A stretch of DNA of 20,819 nt, from assembly GCA_937967375.1 (NCBI GenBank), contig CALCJF010000112.1:1-20819 (forward strand), in the 5' to 3' direction. The stretch comes from an uncultured Leucobacter sp. (GTDB taxonomy: Bacteria; Actinomycetota; Actinomycetes; Actinomycetales; Microbacteriaceae). The notes under the pieces were generated by a model, which was not told the origin of the DNA, searched no databases, and worked only from the letters and a program-made list of their open reading frames with translations. The position numbers and the translations under genes are program-made. Below are positions 7,962 to 15,032 of the stretch, in pieces (the first letter of the stretch is position 1; each line of letters starts with the position of its first letter).

Positions 7962-8074
7962 GCGCGCTCCTTCTGCGTGTTGTGTCGCTCTTGCGCGCCC
8001 GTAAGGGCGCGACGTACCTGTGTACGCATCTAAGGGTACGCGAACTCACGCAGTTCGACCTGTACCGTTGAGCC
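7962..8074. promoter_or_regulatory. ppa/tilS divergent intergenic region with three inverted repeats
   Basis: This 113-base gap separates divergent ppa and tilS and holds three short perfect inverted repeats. They are CGCGCCC-GTAA-GGGCGCG (7994-8011), CGTAC-CTGT-GTACG (8013-8026) and CGAACT-CACGC-AGTTCG (8041-8057). A minus-strand TACCCT (8038-8033) is a possible ppa -10. If so, the first two repeats would lie in a ~65-base ppa leader, where they could fold as hairpins. The third sits just upstream of the tilS -10 and could be an operator or chance. No convincing -35 was found. Regulation is inference. Confidence 0.4.
8063..8068 (+). promoter_or_regulatory. Putative -10 of tilS, leaderless layout
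   Basis: TACCGT fits the TANNNT -10 consensus and ends exactly six bases before ATG 8075. The predicted +1 therefore falls on the A of the start codon. No ribosome site precedes the ATG, which supports a leaderless transcript. No clear -35 is visible. Confidence 0.45.
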
Positions 8075-9265
8075 ATGGCTCCGAAACCTCGCACCCCGGC
8101 GAGCATGCGCGTGCGTTCAGCGGTGCGCCCGGTGCTGCGTGAGTTCGCAGGCATCAGGGGCGAGGATCACCAGCCGCTCGTGCTGGTGGCACTCTCTGGG
8201 GGTGCCGACTCGCTCGCGCTCGCCGCTGCCGTCGCTGCAGAGGCCGTTGGCGCGGAGGTGCGCGCCGGGGCAGTGGTGGTTGACCACGGCCTGCAGGCGG
8301 GCTCGGCTGAGGTTGCATCTCGCGCCGCCGCGCAGGCGCGTGGGCTGGGCCTTGACCCGGTGCTCGTGCGCCGGGTTGTCGTGGGTGGCAAAAAGATTTC
8401 CCCCGAAAACACCGAAAGCGGGGGCCAAAGGATGCCTGCGGGGGAAATTCTTTGGGGTGTTGGTCAGACCGATCCCCGAGGTGCCTGGCCGGCCGATAAG
8501 ACCGGCGGCCCAGAAGCGGCCGCGCGGTCAGCAAGATACGAGGCGTTCGCATCAGTGGCCCGCGAAACCGGCGCCGGTCTCCTGCTCACCGCGCACACTC
8601 GCGACGACCAGGCAGAGCAGGTGCTGCTGGCGCTCGCCAGGGGTTCGGGCACACGCAGCATCGCGGGCATCCCATCGAGGCGTGAGATTGCGCCGGGAGT
8701 GCACGTCGCCCGACCACTGCTGGCCGAGCAGTTTGAGGTGACCCGCGCGGTGACCGAGGCGTCGTGCGCTGAGCTGGCCCTCGAACCGTGGCAAGACCCG
8801 CACAATGCTGATCCCACGTATGCGCGCGTGCGCGTGCGCACCACGGCGCTGCCACTGCTCGAGCGCGAACTCGGCCGCGGCTTCGGTGCAGCGCTTGCTC
8901 GCAGCGCCGATCTCGCTCGCGAAGACGCCGATGCGCTCGACGCGCTCGCCGAGGAGCACCTCGACGCGATCGCTCGCTACCGCCGGGGTGGCGATGAGGC
9001 AGACGCGCTGGCCACGGGCGAGACATCGGGGGGCGAGGATCGCCAGGTCTTGCTGTCGGTCGATGCTCTGCAGGTGCTTCCGGCTGCCCTGCGCGGCAGG
9101 GTGATTCGGCTCGCTTCCGAACGAACCTTCGACGCGCAGTTGACACGCGAACACACGCTCGCGATTGCCTCGCTCGTGACCGCCTGGAGGGGGCAGGGGC
9201 CGATCCATGCGCCACGCATTGTGGTGATGCGCGAAGCGGGCAACCTGGTGATTCGCCCGAGCTAG
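8075..9265 (+). CDS. tilS: tRNA(Ile)-lysidine synthase with internal insertion
   Basis: A 396-residue enzyme that adds lysine to C34 of the tRNA(Ile) with CAU anticodon, using ATP. The P-loop of the PP-ATPase fold is SGGADS at 41-46. VVVDHGLQ (67-74), RYEAF (154-158) and LLTAHTRDDQAEQVLLAL (170-187) are the expected family blocks. DPTYARVRVRTTALPLLE (246-263) also fits. Between VLVRRVVV and GPEAAARSARYEAF there is an extra stretch of about 40 residues (about 104-145), rich in Gly, Pro and charged residues and encoded by palindromic DNA. It keeps the frame open and leaves all catalytic blocks intact. The C-terminus (~310-396) is variable, as is usual in actinobacteria. The start at ATG 8075 agrees with a leaderless promoter. 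It leads the hpt - ftsH - fol cluster. Confidence 0.93.
   Translation: MAPKPRTPASMRVRSAVRPVLREFAGIRGEDHQPLVLVALSGGADSLALAAAVAAEAVGAEVRAGAVVVDHGLQAGSAEVASRAAAQARGLGLDPVLVRRVVVGGKKISPENTESGGQRMPAGEILWGVGQTDPRGAWPADKTGGPEAAARSARYEAFASVARETGAGLLLTAHTRDDQAEQVLLALARGSGTRSIAGIPSRREIAPGVHVARPLLAEQFEVTRAVTEASCAELALEPWQDPHNADPTYARVRVRTTALPLLERELGRGFGAALARSADLAREDADALDALAEEHLDAIARYRRGGDEADALATGETSGGEDRQVLLSVDALQVLPAALRGRVIRLASERTFDAQLTREHTLAIASLVTAWRGQGPIHAPRIVVMREAGNLVIRPS
8389..8455 (+). repeat. Palindromic insert inside tilS
   Basis: The arms are an imperfect inverted repeat. The left arm (8389-8405, ending ATTTCCCCCG) pairs with the right arm (8439-8455, starting CGGGGGAAAT); 10 bases next to the loop match perfectly and 14 of 17 match overall. 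The loop also holds GCGGGGG (8418-8424), which can pair instead with the left CCCCCG, so two alternative hairpins are possible. The homopolymer runs and A/T patches differ from the surrounding sequence. The whole unit is translated in frame within tilS, at a point where the family normally runs straight through. Confidence 0.65.
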
Positions 9266-9305
9266 AGGGTAGCCACAGTCGGCCCGGCGATCCTTTTCGG
9301 CGCGA

Positions 9306-9311
9306 TAAAGT
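9306..9311 (+). promoter_or_regulatory. Putative -10 of hpt, leaderless layout
   Basis: TAAAGT ends six bases before ATG 9318, so transcription would begin at the start codon. The layout matches those at tilS, the YdbS-like gene and the MFS gene. No ribosome site or good -35 is visible. Confidence 0.5.
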
Positions 9312-9317
9312 TGATGC

Positions 9318-9875
9318 ATGGACGCGAGAGAAATTGGTGACGACCTCACCACCGTGCTGCACACCGAAGCCGAACTGCAGGCAAGGCTGGCCGAAATGGC
9401 GAGGCAGATCGAAGCCGACTACGGTTTTGAGAACCCGCCGCTGCTCGTCGGTGTGTTGAAGGGGGCCGTCATGGTGATGGCCGATCTCGCGCGCGAGCTG
9501 CGGTTTCACGCACAGATGGACTGGATGGCCGTCTCGTCATACGGCGCTGGCACGAAGTCGAGCGGTGTGGTGCGCATTCTGAAGGACCTCGACGCAGACA
9601 TCACTGACCGCGATGTGCTGATCGTCGAAGACATCATCGACTCGGGGCTCACCCTCTCGTGGTTGAAAGAGAACCTCGAGAGCCGTGGTGCGCGCTCGGT
9701 GCGAATCTGCACCATGCTGCGCAAGCCCGAGGCGCTGAAGGTCGAGGTCGACGTGGCCTACGTTGGCTTCGACATTCCGGTCGAGTTCGTGGTCGGTTAC
9801 GGGCTCGATTACGCAGAGAACTACCGCAACCTGCGCGACGTGGCGGTGCTCGCGCCACACGTGTACTCAGACTAG
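9318..9875 (+). CDS. hpt: Hypoxanthine phosphoribosyltransferase
   Basis: A 185-residue purine-salvage enzyme that joins hypoxanthine or guanine to PRPP, giving IMP or GMP in the cytoplasm. The PRPP-binding loop LIVEDIIDSGLTL is at 101-113. The early VGVLKGA loop (44-50), the SSYGAGTKSSG flexible loop (73-83) and the base-binding YVGFDIPVEFVVGYGLDYAENYR block (148-170) are all canonical. Length is typical. It lies between tilS and ftsH, the standard order in actinobacteria and many Firmicutes. A GC-rich hairpin follows at 9886-9902. Identity is secure. Confidence 0.95.
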   Translation: MDAREIGDDLTTVLHTEAELQARLAEMARQIEADYGFENPPLLVGVLKGAVMVMADLARELRFHAQMDWMAVSSYGAGTKSSGVVRILKDLDADITDRDVLIVEDIIDSGLTLSWLKENLESRGARSVRICTMLRKPEALKVEVDVAYVGFDIPVEFVVGYGLDYAENYRNLRDVAVLAPHVYSD

Positions 9876-9885
9876 GGAGCTCCGG

Positions 9886-9902
9886 GCGACGCGCTGCGTC
9901 GC
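9886..9902 (+). terminator. Hairpin between hpt and ftsH
   Basis: GCGACGC-GCT-GCGTCGC is a perfect 7-base-pair stem with a 3-base loop, starting 11 bases after the hpt stop. It is followed by GTTGTTGG, not a proper U-run, so it is a weak intrinsic terminator or only an mRNA-end stabiliser. A separate -10 for ftsH lies 64 bases further on. Confidence 0.4.
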
Positions 9903-9965
9903 GTTGTTGGGAGTGCCTTTGTCCGCGCTGGGCGAATCTTCAGAGGGATTGTCGGTAGCGACGGC

Positions 9966-9971
9966 TACGCT
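9966..9971 (+). promoter_or_regulatory. Putative -10 of ftsH
   Basis: TACGCT fits TANNNT and predicts transcription from about 9978. That leaves a ~23-base leader carrying AAAGG seven bases before TTG 10001. This supports TTG 10001 over TTG 9974, which would lie upstream of the transcript. Confidence 0.4.
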
Positions 9972-10000
9972 TATTGCAGTTCAAAGAGAAAGGCCTCGCA

Positions 10001-12040
10001 TTGGCTGAGACTGCACCCGGTGGCTCCCGCCTGAAGAAGATCTTCAAGGGTCCGCTGGTTTACCTGATCCTCGCACCGATCATTGTGCTGCTGGGGTGGT
10101 CGCTGCTCTCGGGTGCGGGAGTTCGTGAGGTCACCACCGAGCAGGGCCTCGAGATGCTCGCAAACGGCGACGTCAAGAAGGCCGAGATCGTCGACGGCGA
10201 TCAGCGTGTCAACCTGACGCTCGAGAAGGCAGACAAGAAGACCGGCGCTACCGACGTCTACTTCTACTACGTGATGCAGCGCGGCGGCGACGTTGTCGCC
10301 GCGGTCACCGATGCGCAGCCGAAAGACGGCTACACCGACCAGGTGCCGCAGCCGAACGCCTTCTGGTCGCTCATGAGTTTCATTCTGCCGCTGCTGCTGA
10401 TCGGTCTGTTCTTCTGGTGGATTCTGTCGTCGATGCAGGGCGGCGGCAACAAGGTCATGCAGTTCGGCAAGTCTCGTGCGAAGCTCGCTTCGAAAGAGAC
10501 CCCGCAGGTGACCTTCGCAGACGTCGCGGGCTCAGACGAGGCCGTCGAAGAGCTGCACGAGATCAAAGACTTCCTTACCGATGCCTCGCGCTTTCAGGCA
10601 GTCGGCGCGCGCATTCCTCGCGGCGTGCTGCTCTACGGCCCTCCCGGCACGGGCAAGACCCTGCTCGCACGCGCAGTTGCGGGCGAGGCCGGGGTGCCGT
10701 TCTACTCGATCTCGGGCTCAGACTTCGTCGAGATGTTCGTCGGCGTCGGTGCGAGCCGCGTTCGCGACCTCTTCAAAGAGGCGAAGGCGAACGCCCCCGC
10801 CATCATCTTCGTCGACGAGATCGACGCGGTCGGGCAGCGCCGCGGCCAGGGCATGGGCGGCGGTCACGACGAGCGCGAGCAGACCCTGAACCAGCTGCTC
10901 GTTGAGATGGACGGCTTCGACGACCGCAGCAACGTGATCATGATCGCGGCGACCAACCGCCCCGACATGCTCGACCCCGCACTGCTGCGCCCGGGTCGCT
11001 TCGATCGCCAGATCGGTGTCGACGCACCCGACATGAAGGGTCGCCGTGCGATTCTCGACGTGCACTCGAAGGGCAAGCCGCTCTCGAAGAACGTCGACCT
11101 CGACGTGGTCGCCCGCAAGACCCCTGGCTTCTCGGGCGCCGACCTCGCGAACGTGCTCAACGAGGCAGCGCTGCTGACCGCGCGCTCGAACGCGCAGCTG
11201 ATCGACAACCGCGCGCTCGATGAGGCGATCGACCGCGTCATCGCTGGGCCACAGCGCCGCACGCGCGTCATGAAAGACCAGGAGAAGCTCATGACCGCCT
11301 ACCACGAGGGGGGTCACGCGCTCGTGGCTGCGGCGCTCAACCACTCCGACCCGGTGACCAAAATCACCATTCTGCCTCGCGGTCGTGCGCTCGGCTACAC
11401 CATGGTGATCCCGCTCGAAGACAAGTTCTCGGTCACTCGCAACGAGCTGCAAGACCAGATTGCCTATGCGCTCGGCGGCCGTGTCGCAGAAGAGCTCGTG
11501 TTTCACGACCCCACCACGGGTGCGGGCAACGACATCGAGAAGGCGACCGCAACCGCGCGCAAGATGGTGACCGAATATGGCATGTCGTCATCGCTCGGCC
11601 CGGTCAAGCTCGGCCAGGCGCAGGCATCGCCGTACCTCGGCGAGTTCGGTTCCTCACGCGACTACAGCGAGGGCGTTGCCGTCTCGGTCGACGCAGAGAT
11701 CCGCTCAATCATCGAGCAGGGGCACAACGAGGCTTACGAAGCGCTCACCGTGAACCGCGCCGTGCTCGACCGCCTCGCGGGCGAGCTCATGGAGAAAGAA
11801 ACGCTCGACCACCTGCAGGTGGCAGAGATCTTCCGCGACGTCGTGAAGCTGCCCCCGCGTCAGCTGTGGCTGTCGAGCAATGATCGCCCGGTGAGCGACC
11901 TGCCACCCATCGATGTGCCATCGAGTGTGCGCACCGACAACGTCGAGCCCCAGGCTTCAGAGCCCGTCGACGCCGAGGCTGCTGCAGCGGCGAACGTCGA
12001 GCCGGCTCAGGCGCCGGAGGAGAACGGTTCGGCCAGCTGA
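10001..12040 (+). CDS. ftsH: ATP-dependent zinc metalloprotease FtsH
   Basis: A membrane-bound AAA+ protease (679 residues from TTG 10001) that extracts and degrades membrane and short-lived cytoplasmic proteins. Two membrane spans (about 18-38 and 121-144) flank a small outer domain. Walker A GPPGTGKT is at 213-220, Walker B IIFVDEID ends at ~275, and the second region of homology includes RPGRFDRQIGVD (~330-341). The zinc motif HEGGH is at 435-439 (an HEXXH with Gly for the commoner Ala), and TTGAGNDIEKAT supplies the third-ligand region. The C-terminal tail is Ala/Glu/Pro-rich and probably disordered. TTG 10001 has AAAGG seven bases upstream and a lysine-rich start (SRLKKIFKG). TTG 9974 would add nine residues. 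The stop overlaps folE (TGATG). Confidence 0.95.
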   Translation: MAETAPGGSRLKKIFKGPLVYLILAPIIVLLGWSLLSGAGVREVTTEQGLEMLANGDVKKAEIVDGDQRVNLTLEKADKKTGATDVYFYYVMQRGGDVVAAVTDAQPKDGYTDQVPQPNAFWSLMSFILPLLLIGLFFWWILSSMQGGGNKVMQFGKSRAKLASKETPQVTFADVAGSDEAVEELHEIKDFLTDASRFQAVGARIPRGVLLYGPPGTGKTLLARAVAGEAGVPFYSISGSDFVEMFVGVGASRVRDLFKEAKANAPAIIFVDEIDAVGQRRGQGMGGGHDEREQTLNQLLVEMDGFDDRSNVIMIAATNRPDMLDPALLRPGRFDRQIGVDAPDMKGRRAILDVHSKGKPLSKNVDLDVVARKTPGFSGADLANVLNEAALLTARSNAQLIDNRALDEAIDRVIAGPQRRTRVMKDQEKLMTAYHEGGHALVAAALNHSDPVTKITILPRGRALGYTMVIPLEDKFSVTRNELQDQIAYALGGRVAEELVFHDPTTGAGNDIEKATATARKMVTEYGMSSSLGPVKLGQAQASPYLGEFGSSRDYSEGVAVSVDAEIRSIIEQGHNEAYEALTVNRAVLDRLAGELMEKETLDHLQVAEIFRDVVKLPPRQLWLSSNDRPVSDLPPIDVPSSVRTDNVEPQASEPVDAEAAAAANVEPAQAPEENGSAS

Positions 12041-12618
12041 TGAGCGGAGTCGTCGACCGCGAGCGCGTTGCGCGTGCGGTGCGCGAGCTGCTCAGCGCCA
12101 TCGGCGAGAACCCCGACAGCGCTGAGCTCTCGGGCACCCCAGCCCGAGTCGCCGACGCGTACGCCGAGTTCTTCTCAGGAGTGGGCGTCGACGCGGTCGC
12201 GCTTCTGGCCGACGCGGTGCCTGTCGGCGCCGACACTGGCGAGCTTGTGCTCGTGAGAGATATCGCCCTGCGCTCGGTCTGCGAGCATCACCTCCTGCCG
12301 TTCCGCGGGCGGGCGCACGTTGCCTACCGGCCGGGTGCAAAGGTCGTTGGGCTCGGCGCGCTGCCGCGCGTCGTAGAGACCCTCGCCGCGAGGCCTCAGC
12401 TGCAGGAGCGACTCGGCGAACAGATCGCAGACGCCGTCGTCGAGGGCATCGACCCCGAGGGCGTGCTCGTCGTGCTCGAAGCCTCGCACGGCTGCGTCGC
12501 CGACCGCGGCGTCAAGCAGGCAGAGGCAACCGCAGTCACGATCGCTTCGCGAGGTTCCCTCTCGCAACCTCTGCTGCGAGCTGAGGTGCTCGCGCTGATC
12601 GGCTCGGGCGAGCGATGA
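12040..12618 (+). CDS. folE: GTP cyclohydrolase I (divergent)
   Basis: A 192-residue enzyme for the first folate step, GTP to dihydroneopterin triphosphate. Zinc ligands and catalytic residues are present: C81, H83 and H84 in SVCEHHLLPF, and H150 and C152 in ASHGCVADRGV. RPQLQERLGEQIADAV (~118-133) is also intact. It is unusual at places that bind the GTP triphosphate in the E. coli enzyme. The usual GLSK(L/I)xR is GLGALPR (104-110), so Ser and Lys become Gly and Ala. The basic residue after TPxRxA is D39. The matching arginines R36, R110 and R156 remain. The gene overlaps ftsH (TGATG) and folP (ATGA), so it sits in a coupled folate operon. Function is likely but kinetics may differ. Confidence 0.92.
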   Translation: MSGVVDRERVARAVRELLSAIGENPDSAELSGTPARVADAYAEFFSGVGVDAVALLADAVPVGADTGELVLVRDIALRSVCEHHLLPFRGRAHVAYRPGAKVVGLGALPRVVETLAARPQLQERLGEQIADAVVEGIDPEGVLVVLEASHGCVADRGVKQAEATAVTIASRGSLSQPLLRAEVLALIGSGER

Positions 12619-13856
12619 ACTCCGATTCTTCTGCCCTCTTCATGCGTCCCGTCATCATGGGGGTGCTCAACGTCACCCCTGACTCGTTCAGTGATGGCGG
12701 CGAGTACCTCGATCCCAAGGCCGCAATCGCGCGCGCGCGCGACCTGGTGGCGCAGGGAGCGACCATCATCGATGTCGGCGGTGAGTCGACGAGGCCTGGG
12801 GCCGCGCCCGTATCTCTCGAAGAAGAACAGCGCCGCATCCTGCCGGTCATCGAGGCGCTGAGCGCCGAGGGCATCACCGTTTCGGTCGACACACTGCACG
12901 CCGCAACGGCGAGAGCTGCGGTGGGCGCTGGCGCCCGCTATGTCAACGACGTCTCGGGCGGACTGCACGATGATGAGATGTTCGAGACCGTCGCTGGGCT
13001 TTCGAACGAGCACGACACTCGCTTGATCATCGGACACTGGCGAGGGGTACCTGATCCCGCCCACAGCCGTTCCGACTATCGCGATGCGGTGAGCGAGGTA
13101 CGTGACGCGCTTGCCGAGCGCGCCGCGAGTGCCATAGCCGCAGGTATCGCACCACGCTGCATCGTGCTCGACCCGGGGCTCGGCTTCGACAAGACCGCAG
13201 CCCAGGGCTGGCAACTGCTCGCACATCTCGAGCGTCTCACTGCGCTCGGTTACCCTGTGCTCGTCGGTGCGTCTCGAAAGCGCATGCTTGCCGAGACACT
13301 GGGCGAGCACGATGACACCGCGGCCCGTGACCTCGCGACGGCCGTGGTGAGCTCGCTCGTGGCTCGCTCCGGGGCCTGGGGTGTCCGAGTGCACGACGTG
13401 GCCTCGACCGTCGCCGCCCTCGCCGTCACCACGGCTTTCGAAGCGGGCGCGCACACGGGCGCTTCGGTCGGTGCAGGTGTCGAAGCACAGCTCCCTCGCG
13501 ACTGCATTACGCTGACCGGCCTTGAGGTGTTCGCCTACCACGGGGTATACGATTTCGAGCGCGAGCAGGGGCAGCGCTTCATCATCGACGCTGAGGTCGT
13601 CGTCGACCTCAGCCCGGCGGCCGCGGGCGACGAGCTCGCCCGCACGGTGAACTACGCCGAGCTGGCAGGCGCGATCCTCGAAGCCGTCGCGAACGATTCC
13701 GTCGACCTCATCGAAACTCTCGCCGAGCGCGTGGCGCGCGTTGCGCTCAGCTTCGCCGGGGTGCGCCAGGCGCGCGTGACGGTGCATAAGCCAGACGCGC
13801 CGATCGATGCGACCTTCGGTGATGTGTCGGTCACGATCGAACGAGGCGCCCGGTGA
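12615..13856 (+). CDS. folP-folB: Dihydropteroate synthase - dihydroneopterin aldolase fusion
   Basis: One open frame of 413 residues carries two folate enzymes. Residues ~10-275 are dihydropteroate synthase, which joins pterin pyrophosphate to p-aminobenzoate. Its marks are IMGVLNVTPDSFSDGG (14-29), DVGGESTRPGA (53-63), NDVSGG (111-116), DPGLGFDK (186-193) and GASRKRML (218-225). Residues ~297-411 are dihydroneopterin aldolase, with ITLTGLEVFAYHGVYDFE, catalytic-type E315, Y347 (VNYAEL) and K392 (VHKPDAPI). The linker (~275-296) is Ala/Gly-rich. There is no in-frame start just before the aldolase part, so a separate FolB product is unlikely. The start overlaps the folE stop by ATGA and the end overlaps folK by GTGA. 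The usual state in related bacteria is separate folP and folB, or a folB-folK fusion. Confidence 0.93.
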   Translation: MNSDSSALFMRPVIMGVLNVTPDSFSDGGEYLDPKAAIARARDLVAQGATIIDVGGESTRPGAAPVSLEEEQRRILPVIEALSAEGITVSVDTLHAATARAAVGAGARYVNDVSGGLHDDEMFETVAGLSNEHDTRLIIGHWRGVPDPAHSRSDYRDAVSEVRDALAERAASAIAAGIAPRCIVLDPGLGFDKTAAQGWQLLAHLERLTALGYPVLVGASRKRMLAETLGEHDDTAARDLATAVVSSLVARSGAWGVRVHDVASTVAALAVTTAFEAGAHTGASVGAGVEAQLPRDCITLTGLEVFAYHGVYDFEREQGQRFIIDAEVVVDLSPAAAGDELARTVNYAELAGAILEAVANDSVDLIETLAERVARVALSFAGVRQARVTVHKPDAPIDATFGDVSVTIERGAR

Positions 13857-14425
13857 TCGCGCAGCGCGTCAACGTGTTGTTGGCATTCGGTGCGAACCTT
13901 GGCGACCGTGGCGAAACGATCGCGGCCGCGCAGCGCGAAATCGCAGCGTCGCCGGGCATCGAGCGGTTCGAGGCATCGTCTCTGCGCGAGACCATTGCTC
14001 TGACGCCGTCTGGGCCAGACCTCGAAGCCCCGCGCTACCTGAACGGCGTCGCGGCGGCAGAAACCTCTCTCTCGCCGCACGAGCTGCTCGACCTGTTGCA
14101 GCGCGTCGAGCATGAGCACGGTCGGGTGCGCGATGTGCGCTGGGGCGATCGCACACTCGACATTGATCTCATTCTCTATGGAGGCCGCGTGATTCGCGAT
14201 GAGCGCCTTACCGTGCCGCACCCTCGGGCGCACGAGCGTGACTTCGTGCTCTCGCCTTGGCTCGCGCTTGACCCGCACGCGGTGCTGATGGGGCACGGCC
14301 GCGTCGACGCACTGCTTGCGGCGATCGGCGACACGACCAGGCCGGTCGAGGGAGCAAACGAGGCGAACGAATCGCAAGAGGGCGCGGGCGCGGCCGCCGT
14401 GGGCGATGGTGCCGCGCATGCGTAA
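13853..14425 (+). CDS. folK: HPPK, 6-hydroxymethyl-dihydropterin pyrophosphokinase
   Basis: A 190-residue kinase that moves pyrophosphate from ATP to 6-hydroxymethyl-7,8-dihydropterin, supplying the substrate of dihydropteroate synthase. The glycine-rich start AFGANLGDRGETI (11-23), PRYLNGV (60-66) and the metal-binding RWGDRTLDIDLILYG (96-110, with D103 and D105) are canonical, as is VPHPRAHERDFVLSPW. About 35 extra residues after ~155 are Ala/Gly/Glu-rich and not part of the fold. The GTG start lies in the folPB stop (GTGA). The stop overlaps the start of the next gene. Identity is secure. Confidence 0.94.
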   Translation: MIAQRVNVLLAFGANLGDRGETIAAAQREIAASPGIERFEASSLRETIALTPSGPDLEAPRYLNGVAAAETSLSPHELLDLLQRVEHEHGRVRDVRWGDRTLDIDLILYGGRVIRDERLTVPHPRAHERDFVLSPWLALDPHAVLMGHGRVDALLAAIGDTTRPVEGANEANESQEGAGAAAVGDGAAHA

Positions 14426-14936
14426 CCTGCAACGAACGTCGCCTCTCGCGAGCGCAACCTGCGCGGTGATCGGTATAGGAATCGGCCTGCTGGTGCAGCT
14501 CTTTCGCTCGACCAAGGGGCAGGCTCCACTCGTGCCGCCGCTCTCGCTCACCCTGACACTGCTCGTGTTTGGTGCTGTGCTGCTGGCGCTCGCGATCTCG
14601 TTGCGTCGCGCCGTGAACCGAAAATCGGGCAAGCCAGTGAACCCGTTTCACGCAGTGCGGCTGCTCGCCGGTGCCAGAACCGCACAGTTCGTGGGCTCGT
14701 TGATCGGTGGGTTCGGAGGCGGTCTCGCGCTGCAGCTGCTCTCGCGCAGCGTCATGCCGCAGGCGTCGGTCTGGGTGCCGATGGTTCTGGTGCTCGTGGC
14801 GGGCGCTGCGCTCGTAGCCTGCGGCGTGATCGCAGAGATGCTTTGCCGGGTGCCTCCGAGAGGCGACGATGATGACGAAACCAAGGAGAAGCGCGGGATC
14901 GCCCCTCGCACGGGCCCCGAACCTGGCGCGGCGTGA
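14418..14936 (+). CDS. DUF3180 family membrane protein
   Basis: A 172-residue membrane protein, with four hydrophobic spans at about 10-30, 40-65, 80-105 and 110-135. A hydrophilic acidic tail (RGDDDDETKEKRG) follows. It occupies the place after folK where actinobacteria carry a DUF3180 gene, and its pattern fits that family. No biochemical function is established that I can name. The start at ATG 14418 (MRNLQRTSP) overlaps the folK end by eight bases. ATG 14406 is in frame four codons upstream and cannot be excluded. A role linked to the neighbouring PH-domain membrane proteins is possible but unproven. Confidence 0.75.
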   Translation: MRNLQRTSPLASATCAVIGIGIGLLVQLFRSTKGQAPLVPPLSLTLTLLVFGAVLLALAISLRRAVNRKSGKPVNPFHAVRLLAGARTAQFVGSLIGGFGGGLALQLLSRSVMPQASVWVPMVLVLVAGAALVACGVIAEMLCRVPPRGDDDDETKEKRGIAPRTGPEPGAA

Positions 14937-15020
14937 TCCAACTTCGATTGTGAGCAGCCCCCGATCCAACGGTTTTTGCGGCTGCGGCAACGGCTTCTGA
15001 GCAATGTCGGTGGCACACTC

Positions 15021-15026
15021 TAGGCT
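15021..15026 (+). promoter_or_regulatory. Putative -10 of the YdbS-like gene, leaderless layout
   Basis: TAGGCT ends six bases before ATG 15033, giving a predicted +1 on the start codon. The 96-base gap before this gene also contains a direct repeat GATCCAAC (14935-14942 and 14963-14970) of unknown meaning. No strong -35 is seen. Confidence 0.45.
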
Positions 15027-15032
15027 TGTACT

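Noticed and set aside
8386..8510. A frameshift or pseudogene in tilS caused by the insertion
   Set aside because: The reading frame continues through the insert, and all downstream TilS motifs (LLTAHTRDDQAEQVLLAL, DPTYARVRVR) are intact in the same frame.
12727..12741. CG dinucleotide run (CGCGCGCGCGCG) in folP as a slippage or phase-variation tract
   Set aside because: It is short, lies in a conserved Ala-Arg helix, and alternating CG codons are normal for this composition.
12396..13787. Minus-strand open frame of 463 codons opposite folE and folPB
   Set aside because: It is a shadow of secure folate genes with no domain pattern.
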